A stretch of DNA of 64,000 nt from Aggregicoccus sp. 17bor-14. GTDB lineage: Bacteria > Myxococcota > Myxococcia > Myxococcales > Myxococcaceae. Position numbers and translations under genes: made by a program. Below, in pieces: positions 42,404 through 51,883 of the stretch. The notes under the pieces are model-generated. The model did not search any database, had not been told where the DNA came from, and saw nothing but the letters and a program-made list of their open reading frames with translations. Positions within the stretch are counted from its first letter, which is position 1; each line of letters starts with the position of its first letter. Where the stretch lies: contig NZ_VJZZ01000009.1 of NCBI RefSeq assembly GCF_009659535.1, positions 237,882 through 301,881 on the forward strand, in the 5' to 3' direction.

Positions 42404-43834
42404 TCAGGGCTTCTTGAAGGCGAGGTCCAGGGTCTTGCCGCCCCGGCGCACGGTGAGGGCCACGGGGCTGCCCGGCCCCAGGGCGTCCAGCTTGCCCACC
42501 AGCTCGTCCCGGCCACTCACGTCCGCGGCATTCACCTGGAAGACGACATCCCCGGGCGTCAGCCCCGCGCGGCCCAGCACGCTGTCCGGCTGCACCGAGC
42601 GGATGAAGGCGCCCAGCGGGTTCGAGTGCGTGCCGGGGTCGGCCTCGGCGAGCAGGTCCTCCACGCTCGCGCCGAGGGTGCTCGGGGGCGCGGCGGGCGG
42701 GGTGCCCTTGGCCTGGGCGACCTGGGAGGGGGAGGGGACCTCGGGAGGCGGGTTCCCGAGACGCACGCGCACGGCGAAGCGCTTCGTGTCGCGGCGGACG
42801 TGGAGCCCCACGCTGTGGCCCTCCTGGCGCGTGGACATGGCCCAGCGCAGCGCGTGGGCGCGCGAGAGGGGCTTGCCGTCCAGGCCGCTGATGAGGTCTC
42901 CCACGCGCAGGCCCGCCTCGTCCGCGGGGCTGCCCGCGACCACGTCGGTGACGACGATGCCGTGCTGGCGGCGCGAGAGGTTGAGGCTGTCCGCGAGTTC
43001 CGGAGACCAGTCGGCCACCGAGATGCCCAGCCAGCCGCGGCGCACGCGCCCGTGCTCCTTGAGCTGCGGGAGCACCGCCTTCGCGATGTCGATGGGGATG
43101 GCGAAGCCGATGCCCTGGCCGGTCACGTTGACCGCGTTGGCGATGGCCACCACCTCGCCCTGCAGGTCCAGCACGGGCCCACCCGAGTTGCCCGGGTTGA
43201 TGGACGCGTCCGTCTGCAGGTAGTCGAAGTCCGCGTCGTGGCCGTTGGGCGTGATGTCGGTGCGGCCCTTGTAGCTGACCACGCCCACGGTGACGGAGTG
43301 CGCGAGCCCGAAGGGGTTGCCGATGACGACGATCCAGTCGGCCACCTGCACGCGCTCGGCAGTCGCGAGCTTGAGCACGGGGAGCTTGCGCGGGGCGTCG
43401 ATCTTCAGCAGCGCGAAGTCCGTGCGCTCGTCCTCGCCGACGACGGCGGCCTCGTACTCCTCGGCCTCGCCGCGCGCGTTGAGCACGCTGATGCTCACCG
43501 AGTCCGCGCCCGCGACCACGTGGGCGCTGGTGAGGATGTAGCCGTCCGGGTGGATGATGAAGCCGGAGCCGATGCCCTTCTGGGGCTCGTCCTCGGCGCC
43601 CGCCGTGGCGCCCTCGGGCGCCGCCGTGCGGGTGGTGATGGAGACGACCGCGGGCATCGCCTTGCGCGCGACCTCGGCGAGGCTCGAGCGCTGCTGGTGC
43701 AGCGTGCGTCCCTGCGCCTCCACCCACAACCGGTGCTGCTGGGCGCTGCTGCTGCTACGCGACGCCAGGGCCGGCTGCGCCAGCACACACGCCAGCGCCG
43801 CCACTCCCACGGCTCTCACCCCACCAGACCCCAT
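42404..43834 (-). CDS. HtrA/DegP-like serine protease with two PDZ domains
   Basis: A signal peptide (AVGVAALACVLAQPALAS) sends it to the periplasm. The trypsin-like domain has the triad His105 (LTSAHVV), Asp139 (RTDFALLKI) and Ser217 (NPGNSGGP). Two PDZ domains follow (GWLGISVADW...GSPADEAGLRVGDLI; IRSVQPDSVLGRAGLTPGDVVF). Such proteins degrade or refold misfolded envelope proteins. ATG 43834, with GGAGGGGAG upstream, gives 476 residues. The upstream gene on this strand encodes a small anchored protein. Confidence 0.95.
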   Translation of the reverse strand: MGSGGVRAVGVAALACVLAQPALASRSSSSAQQHRLWVEAQGRTLHQQRSSLAEVARKAMPAVVSITTRTAAPEGATAGAEDEPQKGIGSGFIIHPDGYILTSAHVVAGADSVSISVLNARGEAEEYEAAVVGEDERTDFALLKIDAPRKLPVLKLATAERVQVADWIVVIGNPFGLAHSVTVGVVSYKGRTDITPNGHDADFDYLQTDASINPGNSGGPVLDLQGEVVAIANAVNVTGQGIGFAIPIDIAKAVLPQLKEHGRVRRGWLGISVADWSPELADSLNLSRRQHGIVVTDVVAGSPADEAGLRVGDLISGLDGKPLSRAHALRWAMSTRQEGHSVGLHVRRDTKRFAVRVRLGNPPPEVPSPSQVAQAKGTPPAAPPSTLGASVEDLLAEADPGTHSNPLGAFIRSVQPDSVLGRAGLTPGDVVFQVNAADVSGRDELVGKLDALGPGSPVALTVRRGGKTLDLAFKKP

Positions 43835-43931
43835 GACTCCCCTCCCGCACTCCCTACCCGCCACCTCGCCGCGAAGGTAAGGAGGCAGGCTCGGAAGCGG
43901 AAGCGGTGGGGAAGGGGGGATCCCCGCGGTC

Positions 43932-44234
43932 TTACTTCTTCTGCGCGATCAGACGATTCACGGCGTCGCGCTCGTCCTTGCTGATGCGCTCGCGCGGGGG
44001 CTTGGCCGGCTTGCCCTGCACCTTGTCCGTCGCATCCGTGACAGCGTCCTTCGCGCTCTCGTAGGTGTCCTCGAGGCCGTCCTTCACCCGGTCCAGCTTC
44101 GAGGGGTTCACGTTGCGCTTCCACGCGCGCTCCATGTGCTCGAGCGGCGTGTGCCCGCCGACGTCACCGGACGCGAGGAAGACGCCGAGCCCCACAGCGC
44201 AAGCGGTCCAGACGAGCCACTTCAAGAAGGTCAT
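43932..44234 (-). CDS. Small membrane-anchored protein (100 aa), unknown
   Basis: MTFLKWLVWTACAVGLGVFLASG is one membrane helix or signal anchor. The rest is hydrophilic and helical (LEHMERAWKRNVNPSKLDRVKDGLEDTYESAKDAVTDATDKVQG) with a basic C-terminus. The DRVKDGL...AKDAV pattern resembles small amphipathic envelope-stress proteins, but no family is clear. ATG 44234 follows GGGAGG. It lies 97 bp upstream of the HtrA gene on the same strand. Confidence 0.72.
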   Translation of the reverse strand: MTFLKWLVWTACAVGLGVFLASGDVGGHTPLEHMERAWKRNVNPSKLDRVKDGLEDTYESAKDAVTDATDKVQGKPAKPPRERISKDERDAVNRLIAQKK

Positions 44235-44349
44235 ACGTTTACATCCTCCCACCCCGTCTTACATTGCGGGGTGCACGAGCGCCAGTTTCCGGCCCGCACG
44301 GAGTCTCCCGCTGACAGGGCCGGAGGCGCCCCTTAAGGTCTTCGCCACC

Positions 44350-45441
44350 TTGCAGCCCCAAGAGCTCATCCAGGCCGCCCAGGCCCGCTCCGCCGCCATC
44401 GACGTGCCCCGCTCGCCCCCAGCGCTCGAGGCCGCGCTCGAGCGGCTGCGCGCCGAGGCCGCCGCGCTGTACGCGAAGATCCCCGAGCCCCCGCTCTACC
44501 GCCGCTCCTCCGAGGACCCCGCGCGCAAGGCCGCAGAGGGCCTGCTGCCCGAGGTGGAGCGCGTGCTCGCCCAGGGCCTCGCGCTCGTGCGCGTGCCCGA
44601 GGCGCAGGCCCAGGCGATGCCGCACCTGGAGGCCCTGGAAGCGCACGGGGCCGCGCTGTGCCACACGGCCGCGGGGAGGCTCGAGCAGGCCGAGGTGCAG
44701 TGGCGGCGCGCGCAGGAGCTCGAGCGCGCGGCGCACAAGACGCGTGCGCTGCTCTCTCGCGGCGGAGAGCTGCCGCCCGTGTTCGACAAGAGCTCGGGGC
44801 GCTCGCGCTTCGATCCGCACACGAACCCCGTGGTCCGCGTGAAGCTCGTGTGCCCGAACACCGGGTGCAAGCGCATCGACGAGTTCGGCTTCTCCCCGCT
44901 GCACCCCACGCACCAGTTCACCTGCCCGCACTGCCGGCAGCCCTTCGTCGGCTTCTTCGGCGAGCTCACCGGCCTGGAGGTGGAGGAGAAGCGCAGCTCG
45001 CGGCGCTACCTCTTCACCGTGAAGGAGGTGGGAAGTGGGGGCGCGGCCCGCGTCGACTTCGAGGAGGCCAGCGGCCAGCAGTTCCCCGCGGCACGGAATG
45101 ACTTGCTCGTGTTCCTGTACACGGAGAAGCGCGAGCTGAAGGCCGTGGTGAACCTGACCACCAGCCGCGTGATGTGGATGTCACCGGCGTCGAGCTGCTT
45201 CGTAGCAACTGTTGCGTTCGGCGAGGGCGCACCGGAGCTGGTGGCCTTCCGCGCGTTTCGCGACGACGTGCTCCGGAAGCACGCGGCGGGGCGGCTGTTC
45301 ATCCGGGGGTATTACGAGCTCGGCCCCGGGGTGGCGGAGTGGGTGCGGGCGCGGCCGCGGGTGCGCGGCGCGGTGCGGTGGGGACTGGGCCGGGTGCACC
45401 AGGGATTGAAGGCACGAGAGGAGCGGCGACGTGACGAGTGA
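44350..45441 (+). CDS. CFI-box C-terminal domain protein with zinc ribbon
   Basis: The N-terminal 130 residues are helical. A Cys4 zinc ribbon follows (CPNTGC ... CPHC), then a beta segment. The C-terminus SSCFVATVAFG...VAFRAFRDDVLRKHAAGRLFIRGYYELGPGVAEWV matches the 'CFI box' C-terminal domain seen in many uncharacterised bacterial proteins. The start is uncertain: TTG 44350 is the first codon before credible sequence, while the frame is open back to 44065 across the divergent promoter region. Its stop overlaps the thioredoxin-like gene by 11 bp. Confidence 0.7.
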   Translation: MQPQELIQAAQARSAAIDVPRSPPALEAALERLRAEAAALYAKIPEPPLYRRSSEDPARKAAEGLLPEVERVLAQGLALVRVPEAQAQAMPHLEALEAHGAALCHTAAGRLEQAEVQWRRAQELERAAHKTRALLSRGGELPPVFDKSSGRSRFDPHTNPVVRVKLVCPNTGCKRIDEFGFSPLHPTHQFTCPHCRQPFVGFFGELTGLEVEEKRSSRRYLFTVKEVGSGGAARVDFEEASGQQFPAARNDLLVFLYTEKRELKAVVNLTTSRVMWMSPASSCFVATVAFGEGAPELVAFRAFRDDVLRKHAAGRLFIRGYYELGPGVAEWVRARPRVRGAVRWGLGRVHQGLKAREERRRDE

Positions 45442-46009
45442 GGCTGTGGGCAGTCCGCCCCCGGCGCCCAAGGGGCGCGGCGGCAAGATCATCTGGTGGG
45501 TGGTGGGCCTGGTGCTGGTCGTGGGGATGGTGTCGCTCGCCATGATGGAGGCGAACAAGGTGGGGGCGGTGCCGCCGCAGGCGAGCGCCGCGCCCGCACT
45601 CCAGCTGCGCCGCCACGGCGGTGGGACCATGGCCCTGTCCGATCTGAAGGGCCAGGTGGTGATGCTCGACTTCTGGGCGACGTGGTGCCCGCCGTGCAAG
45701 GCGGAGATGCCTACGCTCATCAAGCTCGCGCGCGAGTACGAGGCCCAGGGGCTCGCCTTCGTCGCCGTGAGCCAGGACGAGGACGACGTCGCCGAGGAGC
45801 TCGTCGGGCACTACCTGCGCAGCGAGCGGCCCGAGCTCGCCCCGTACATCGTGTACGGCGGCGATGCGATCGCGCAGGAGTTCAAGGTGGAGGCGCTGCC
45901 CACGCTCTACTTCCTCGACCGCGACGGCAAGGTGCTCAACGTCCACCGCGGGATGATGGACGAGGACGAGATGCGCCGGAACATCGAGACCGCGCTGAAG
46001 AAGCAGTAG
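45431..46009 (+). CDS. TlpA/ResA-type membrane thioredoxin-like protein
   Basis: One N-terminal membrane helix (IIWWVVGLVLVVGMVSLAMM) anchors a thioredoxin fold to the periplasmic face. The active site is WCPPC in VVMLDFWATWCPPCKAEMPTL, and the cis-Pro occurs in VEALPTLYFLDRDG. 192 aa is typical. Such proteins reduce disulphides, often for cytochrome c maturation. GTG 45431 overlaps the previous gene. The inverted REP-like pair follows the gene. Confidence 0.92.
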   Translation: MTSEAVGSPPPAPKGRGGKIIWWVVGLVLVVGMVSLAMMEANKVGAVPPQASAAPALQLRRHGGGTMALSDLKGQVVMLDFWATWCPPCKAEMPTLIKLAREYEAQGLAFVAVSQDEDDVAEELVGHYLRSERPELAPYIVYGGDAIAQEFKVEALPTLYFLDRDGKVLNVHRGMMDEDEMRRNIETALKKQ

Positions 46010-46050
46010 CGCGGCGGGGTAGGGCGCGCAGGGACGCGGTAGGGCGAACT

Positions 46051-46138
46051 TCCCTCACCCCGGCCCTCTCCCAGGGGGAGAGGGAGGACCCGGACGAAGC
46101 CGTCCCCTCTCCCCTGGGAGAGGGAAACGGTGAGGGAG
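46051..46138. repeat. inverted pair of REP-like elements (BIME-like)
   Basis: A reverse-oriented copy (46051-46085, TCCCTCACCCCGGCCCTCTC onward) and a forward copy (46100-46138, ending GGTGAGGGA) face each other. Each has its own CCCTCTCCC/GGGAGAGGG stem, and together they could form a larger hairpin. They lie between the convergent thioredoxin-like and OmpA genes, where they may end transcription from both sides. Confidence 0.82.
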
Positions 46139-46161
46139 CCGGGTTCCCGACCGCGGACCCG

Positions 46162-48087
46162 CTACTGCTTCACGCCCCCATCGGTCGCAGGAGCCTTCGC
46201 CGGCGCCGCGGCCTTCGGCTTCGCGGGCGCCTTGGCCGGAGCAGGCTTCTTCGCCGGCGTGGCGCTCTTCTTCGCCGGAGCCGCAGGCTTCGCAGCCGGC
46301 TTCGCCGGAGCCTGCACGGGCGCCGCGGGCTTCGCCGGCGTCAGCGGCGCCGGCTCGGGCAGCTCCTCCTTCGGCGTCGGCGTCGCGCTCTTTCCCTGCT
46401 GGGGATTCGGCGTCGGCTCGGGCTCCTTGCTCCCATCCGGACGACCCGTGGGGTCCGCAGGCACCGTGCGCTCCGGCCCCTCCACCGTGTCGCGCACGAG
46501 CTTGAAGTCCACGCGGCGGTTCTTCGCGCGGCCGAGCGCGGTGTCGTTCGAGGCCACCGGACGGTCGAACCCATAGCCCTCGGAGCGCAGCCGGTTCGCG
46601 GCAATCCCCTTGCTCACGAGGTACTCCAGCACGCTGCGCGCGCGGCGCTTGGACAGGCTCGTGTTGAGGGCGCGCGAGCCCTTGTTGTCCGTGTGTCCCT
46701 CGATCATCACGGGGCCCAGCGTGGGGTTCGCCTTGAGCACCACGGCGACCTCGTCGAGCAGCTTGTAGGACTGCTGCTGGATCTTCGCGGAGCCGGTCTC
46801 GAACTGGATGTTGCCGTTGATCTTGATGCGGTCGGACTCGACCGTCACGGCCTGGGGCTCCTGCTCGGGGCAGCCGTCGTTCTCCGGCGGCCCCGCCTCC
46901 TGCGGGCAGTGGTCCTCGTCGTCGGGAATCTCGTCGCCATCCGCGTCCGGGCAGCCGTCGTACTCGGCGAGGCCCGGCACGAGGGGGCACTTGTCCACGC
47001 CGTCGAGCACGCCGTCGCCGTCGTTGTCCGGGTCGGGGCAGCCGTCGCCGTCCTTGTAGCCGTCCTTGTCCTCGGGCTCGCCCATGCAGGCGTCGCGCAC
47101 GTCCGGGATGCCGTCGCCGTCCTGGTCCTTGCCCGGGACCTCGTAGCGCAACGAGGCGAAGACGCGGAACGCCTCGCGTCCGTAGCCGCTCTCGGTGCTC
47201 ACGCCCTTGCCCACGCCGAGCTGCACGCCCCAGGGGCCCGCGACCTGAGCGCGCACGCCGCCCATGACCTCCCAGGGGGTCTTGAGCGAGTCCGCCTCCT
47301 TGAAGTTGAAGGGGCTCGAGGACGGCGTGGCCAGGTGCATCTCGGCGAGCGCCTTCACCTCGGTGAACTTCCAGAAGCTGGGCAGGGACACCGTGCCGCC
47401 GCCGCCGAGGGTGAACTCATCCCCGACGAGCAGGTTCAGGTACTGCGTGTCCTTGCGGATGCGGTAGCCCACGTTGCCGATGAGCCGCACCGGTCCAATC
47501 GAGCGCTCCACCGCGAAGCGCGGGGCGAAGAGCACGCCGCTCTCGCCGAGGAAGCTGTCGCCCGTGCCCGTGGGCAGCCGGACCTCGGTGGTGAGCGCGA
47601 GGCCGATGGGCGCGCTCTCGGGGTTCAGCAGGAAGAGGCGCGGCAGCACGCGCACGTCGCCGAAGCCCGCGCTGTCCACACCCGCGGCCCCCGGGAACCC
47701 GGGCAGCTGCGCCTCCAGCAGGTTGAAGTTGTCCCCCTGCGCGAGCGTGAACGGCAGGTCCACCGCGAGCTCGAGCCTATCGAGCACCTGGTACGCGAAC
47801 ATCGCGTGGGCATCGAGCCGATAGGGAATCAGGTCCCCGATCTTCTCGTCGCCCAGCTTCAGCGAGAGGATCTCGTCGTTGTAGTCGAAGAGCAGCGAGC
47901 CCAGGTAGCTGCCCTGTCCCGGCGAGCGCGCGCCCTCGAGCGCGAGGCCGCTGTCCTGGGCGGGGGTGAGCTTCTGGGGCACGGCATCGAAGCCGCGGCG
48001 GAAGGCGGGGTTCTGTGCGGCCGCATCCTGAGCGAGCGCGGGGGGCGCTGCGGCGAGCAGGAGGGCTGCGAGGGGGAGAGCGCGCAC
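46162..48087 (-). CDS. OmpA-family outer-membrane protein with TSP3 calcium repeats (641 aa)
   Basis: A signal peptide (MRALPLAALLLAAAPPALA) precedes about 300 residues of alternating strands, a likely transporter-like beta-barrel. Asp-rich thrombospondin-3 repeats follow (DQDGDGIPDVRDACMGEPEDKDGYKDGDGCPDPDNDGDGV). The OmpA peptidoglycan-binding domain comes next (IQFETGSAKIQQQSYKLLDEVAVVL; MIEGHTDNKGSRALNTSLSKRRARSVLEYLVSKGI). A tail of about 110 residues is rich in Ala, Pro and Lys. It should tether the outer membrane to the wall. Confidence 0.93.
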   Translation of the reverse strand: MRALPLAALLLAAAPPALAQDAAAQNPAFRRGFDAVPQKLTPAQDSGLALEGARSPGQGSYLGSLLFDYNDEILSLKLGDEKIGDLIPYRLDAHAMFAYQVLDRLELAVDLPFTLAQGDNFNLLEAQLPGFPGAAGVDSAGFGDVRVLPRLFLLNPESAPIGLALTTEVRLPTGTGDSFLGESGVLFAPRFAVERSIGPVRLIGNVGYRIRKDTQYLNLLVGDEFTLGGGGTVSLPSFWKFTEVKALAEMHLATPSSSPFNFKEADSLKTPWEVMGGVRAQVAGPWGVQLGVGKGVSTESGYGREAFRVFASLRYEVPGKDQDGDGIPDVRDACMGEPEDKDGYKDGDGCPDPDNDGDGVLDGVDKCPLVPGLAEYDGCPDADGDEIPDDEDHCPQEAGPPENDGCPEQEPQAVTVESDRIKINGNIQFETGSAKIQQQSYKLLDEVAVVLKANPTLGPVMIEGHTDNKGSRALNTSLSKRRARSVLEYLVSKGIAANRLRSEGYGFDRPVASNDTALGRAKNRRVDFKLVRDTVEGPERTVPADPTGRPDGSKEPEPTPNPQQGKSATPTPKEELPEPAPLTPAKPAAPVQAPAKPAAKPAAPAKKSATPAKKPAPAKAPAKPKAAAPAKAPATDGGVKQ

Positions 48088-48165
48088 GGACGTTCCTCGG
48101 GGAGGAGGCGCCGAGAGGCCCGGTAAATCGCCCCCCAGCGCATACAGAGTCCGTCGCTTATAGCC

Positions 48166-48208
48166 GTGGCTCCCGAGGGGCCCAAGAAAAGCCCGGCCCG
48201 GGAGCCAC
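48166..48208 (-). terminator. inverted repeat after the M16 operon
   Basis: GTGGCTCCCG (48166-48175) and CGGGAGCCAC (48199-48208) form a perfect 10-bp stem with extra GGGC/GCCC pairing inside. It lies 19 bases beyond the stop of the M16 gene read on the minus strand and before the OmpA gene, so it probably separates the two units. There is no strong T-run. Confidence 0.6.
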
Positions 48209-48226
48209 TGAGATTTCAGTGCGGCG

Positions 48227-49834
48227 CTACTTCTCCATCACGTCCGACGCGGGCACGATCTTCACCTCGTCCGCGTGGATGGGCAGGTGCAACGTGCTGA
48301 TGGCCTTGTCGACCTCCAGGAGCTCCGGAGCCTTCTGGCTCGCGTACTGAATCGGGGTCGCGACCCCGCCCTTCAGCGTCTCGCTCAGGCCCTGCGCGTC
48401 CTGCGTCACGAAGGCGAAGTTGAGCAGCTCGGGGCGCAGGTGGCGCTTCACCGCGGCGTGCACGGACTCGGGGCTCATGCCTTTGAGCGCGGCGCGGTAC
48501 TTCTCGAGGAAGTTCGGCGTGCCGTAGAACAGGTTGTCGATGGCGAAGCCGAGGCGGCGCTGATCCGTCTGCTCCCACAGGCGCGCGTAGCCGCCGAGGA
48601 AGCCGCGGCTGAGCTCGAACTTGTCCTGGGGGATGCCCTCGTCCACGAGCTTCTGCAGGAAGTACACGGCGCCGCGGGTGGCGAAGACGGCGTTGGCCGG
48701 CACGACGGGGCGAATCCACAGCTGGATGTCCTGCTGCGTGTGCGCGAGGTTCGTGCGGTTGTACGTGGTGCCCGGCTCCTGGATGAAGTGCTCGGCGTAG
48801 GCGTAGTCGCCGTAGTTGAGGCCGCGCTTCTCGCGCAGCTCGTTGAAGAGCACGCCGCCGGTCTGGCGGTGCTCGCCGAGGTAGCTCAGCGCGAAGGCCA
48901 CCGCGAAGAAGTCCGGGTCGTCGCGGCGCAGCGGCGTCACGTAGCCCATGGAGATGGCGGTGGAGAGCGCGGGCTTCTCCACGATGAGCGCCTGGCCGGG
49001 CTTCACGGTGACGGCCGGGAGCTCCACCGCGGGAGCGCCCGTGGGCGGCAGCTTGCGCAGCCGCTCGAGCACCGTGTTCTGCAGGCTCTCGTCCACCGCG
49101 CCCGCGAGCCCCACCACGAGGCGATCCTGCGTGAAGACGCGCGAGGCCTGGGCCTTCACGTCGCCCAGGGTAATGCGCTGCAGGCCCTGCACCGTGCCGC
49201 CGACGAAGTGCGCGTAGGGGTGGCCCTCGAAGAGCATGCTCTCGAGCGCGACCTTGCCCAGCGTCTCGTCGTCCGCGCTGCGCAGGGTGTTCTTCACCGT
49301 GGAGAGCGCATTCGCGCGCAGGCGCTCGAACTCGCGCGGGTCGTAGCGGGGCGCGAGCAGCACGTCGGTGAAGATGTCCAGGAAGCGGCCGAGGAAGTCC
49401 TTGTGCACGCGGCCTTCGAAGACCGTGAACTCCTTGTCGGTGAAGGTCCGGAGCTCCGCGGCCATGGGGAACAGGGCCTCGAGCAGCTGCGCGCTGCTGA
49501 GCTTCTCGGTGCCGCCCTCCGCGAGCACGTCCGCGGTGAGCGAGGTCAGCCCCTCGAGCCCCTTGGGGTCGTCCACCGAGCCCGAGTGGAAGACGAGCCG
49601 GAAGGAGACGATGGGGGAGTCGGGGTTGGGCTGCACCACGAGGTGCAGGGGCTCGGGCTTGAGCAGGGGCTTCGCCGGCACGGTGCGCGGGCCGGCCTCG
49701 GGCGCCGGCGTGGGCTGCGTGACCGCAGTGGTCTGGGGCTCGGGGGCCGAGGGAGCCTCGGGCGCGGGCTTGGGGGAGGAGGCGCAGGCGGAGAGGCCGA
49801 GCGCGAGGAGCAGGGTCGAGGTGCGCAAGGTCAT
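48227..49834 (-). CDS. M16-family peptidase subunit, catalytically inactive type, lipoprotein
   Basis: The signal peptide ends in a lipobox (LALGLSAC). The M16 fold is recognisable from FRLVFHSGSVDDPKGLEGLTSLTADVLAEGGT and the C-terminal half (LFNELREKRGLNYGDYAYAEHF). The zinc motif HxxEH is missing; the matching position reads GLEGL. This is the non-catalytic partner type that helps grip substrate. ATG 49834 lies 2 bp after the stop of the active subunit gene, so the pair forms an operon. Confidence 0.92.
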   Translation of the reverse strand: MTLRTSTLLLALGLSACASSPKPAPEAPSAPEPQTTAVTQPTPAPEAGPRTVPAKPLLKPEPLHLVVQPNPDSPIVSFRLVFHSGSVDDPKGLEGLTSLTADVLAEGGTEKLSSAQLLEALFPMAAELRTFTDKEFTVFEGRVHKDFLGRFLDIFTDVLLAPRYDPREFERLRANALSTVKNTLRSADDETLGKVALESMLFEGHPYAHFVGGTVQGLQRITLGDVKAQASRVFTQDRLVVGLAGAVDESLQNTVLERLRKLPPTGAPAVELPAVTVKPGQALIVEKPALSTAISMGYVTPLRRDDPDFFAVAFALSYLGEHRQTGGVLFNELREKRGLNYGDYAYAEHFIQEPGTTYNRTNLAHTQQDIQLWIRPVVPANAVFATRGAVYFLQKLVDEGIPQDKFELSRGFLGGYARLWEQTDQRRLGFAIDNLFYGTPNFLEKYRAALKGMSPESVHAAVKRHLRPELLNFAFVTQDAQGLSETLKGGVATPIQYASQKAPELLEVDKAISTLHLPIHADEVKIVPASDVMEK

Positions 49835-49836
49835 GG

Positions 49837-51210
<1,374 letters not shown>

Positions 51211-51290
51211 GCGGTTGGGACTCCGTCGAGAGAGAGGCCAGCGCGGCGCACCCTAGGCGAGCCCCTGTAGGGGTCCAGCACAAAGGGGGA

Positions 51291-51318
51291 TTGACGTGTG
51301 CTTCTCAGCGGTTACTGT
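51291..51318 (+). promoter_or_regulatory. candidate ssrA promoter
   Basis: TTGACG (51291-51296) and TACTGT (51313-51318) with 16 bp between them, about 33 bp upstream of the mature tmRNA 5' end. This suits a sigma-70 promoter with a short processed leader. Confidence 0.5.
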
Positions 51319-51351
51319 CTCTGCAGCATCACGAAGCACCACTTTCGAACC

Positions 51352-51712
51352 GGGGGCGACCTGGCTTCGACGGGGGCATTGAAGTCTGAGACGCGTGCCG
51401 AGCTTGCTGGATGACTCGTTAAACCGACCGGCAAAAACACAAAAGCCAACGACAACGTTGAGCTCGCTCTCGCTGCTTAACCAGCGTTAAGAGTGCGGTC
51501 CCCTGGGTCTCGGCCTGTGGGCTCAGAAGGACCGTCATAATGCAGGCTGGCTGACCGGGGCGCCCTGAACCCGGCTGGCGAGACTTTTCAGGGACCGGCC
51601 CGCAGCATCCCGTCCGTGGGAGTCTGCGACGCCTAAATCAAACCACGGACTACGCACGTAGGGTCGAAAGATGGAAGGCTTTCGGACGCGGGTTCGATTC
51701 CCGCCGCCTCCA
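51352..51712 (+). ncRNA. ssrA: tmRNA (ssrA), tag peptide ANDNVELALAA
   Basis: The 5' end GGGGGCGACCTGGCTTCGACG and 3' end with GCGGGTTCGATTCCCGC are standard tmRNA tRNA-like parts. The acceptor stem pairs GGGGGCG with CGCCTCC (one G-U). The 3' CCA is not encoded. The tag frame begins at GCC 51445 and ends with TAA at 51478-51480. It encodes Ala-Asn-Asp-Asn-Val-Glu-Leu-Ala-Leu-Ala-Ala, with the Leu-Ala-Ala end that ClpX reads. tmRNA rescues stalled ribosomes with SmpB, which is also encoded in this window. About 361 nt. Confidence 0.97.
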
Positions 51713-51725
51713 CTGTGAGACTGTG

Positions 51726-51757
51726 AAGCCCAGCAACCCGAAGGGGTTGCTGGGCTT
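51726..51757 (+). terminator. intrinsic terminator of ssrA
   Basis: AAGCCCAGCAACCC (51726-51739) pairs perfectly over 14 bp with GGGTTGCTGGGCTT (51744-51757) around a four-base loop. It begins 13 bases after the tmRNA 3' end. Confidence 0.88.
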
Positions 51758-51883
51758 ATGCTATCTCGCCCAATTGTCTCGAGCCTCTACCACGTCGTGG
51801 GACGTACGCGGCGGTCTCAACGGTGTGGCGAAGCAGGCAAAAGATGCTCTCATAAACCTCTGGGACAGCCAGCTTGGGCTTTG

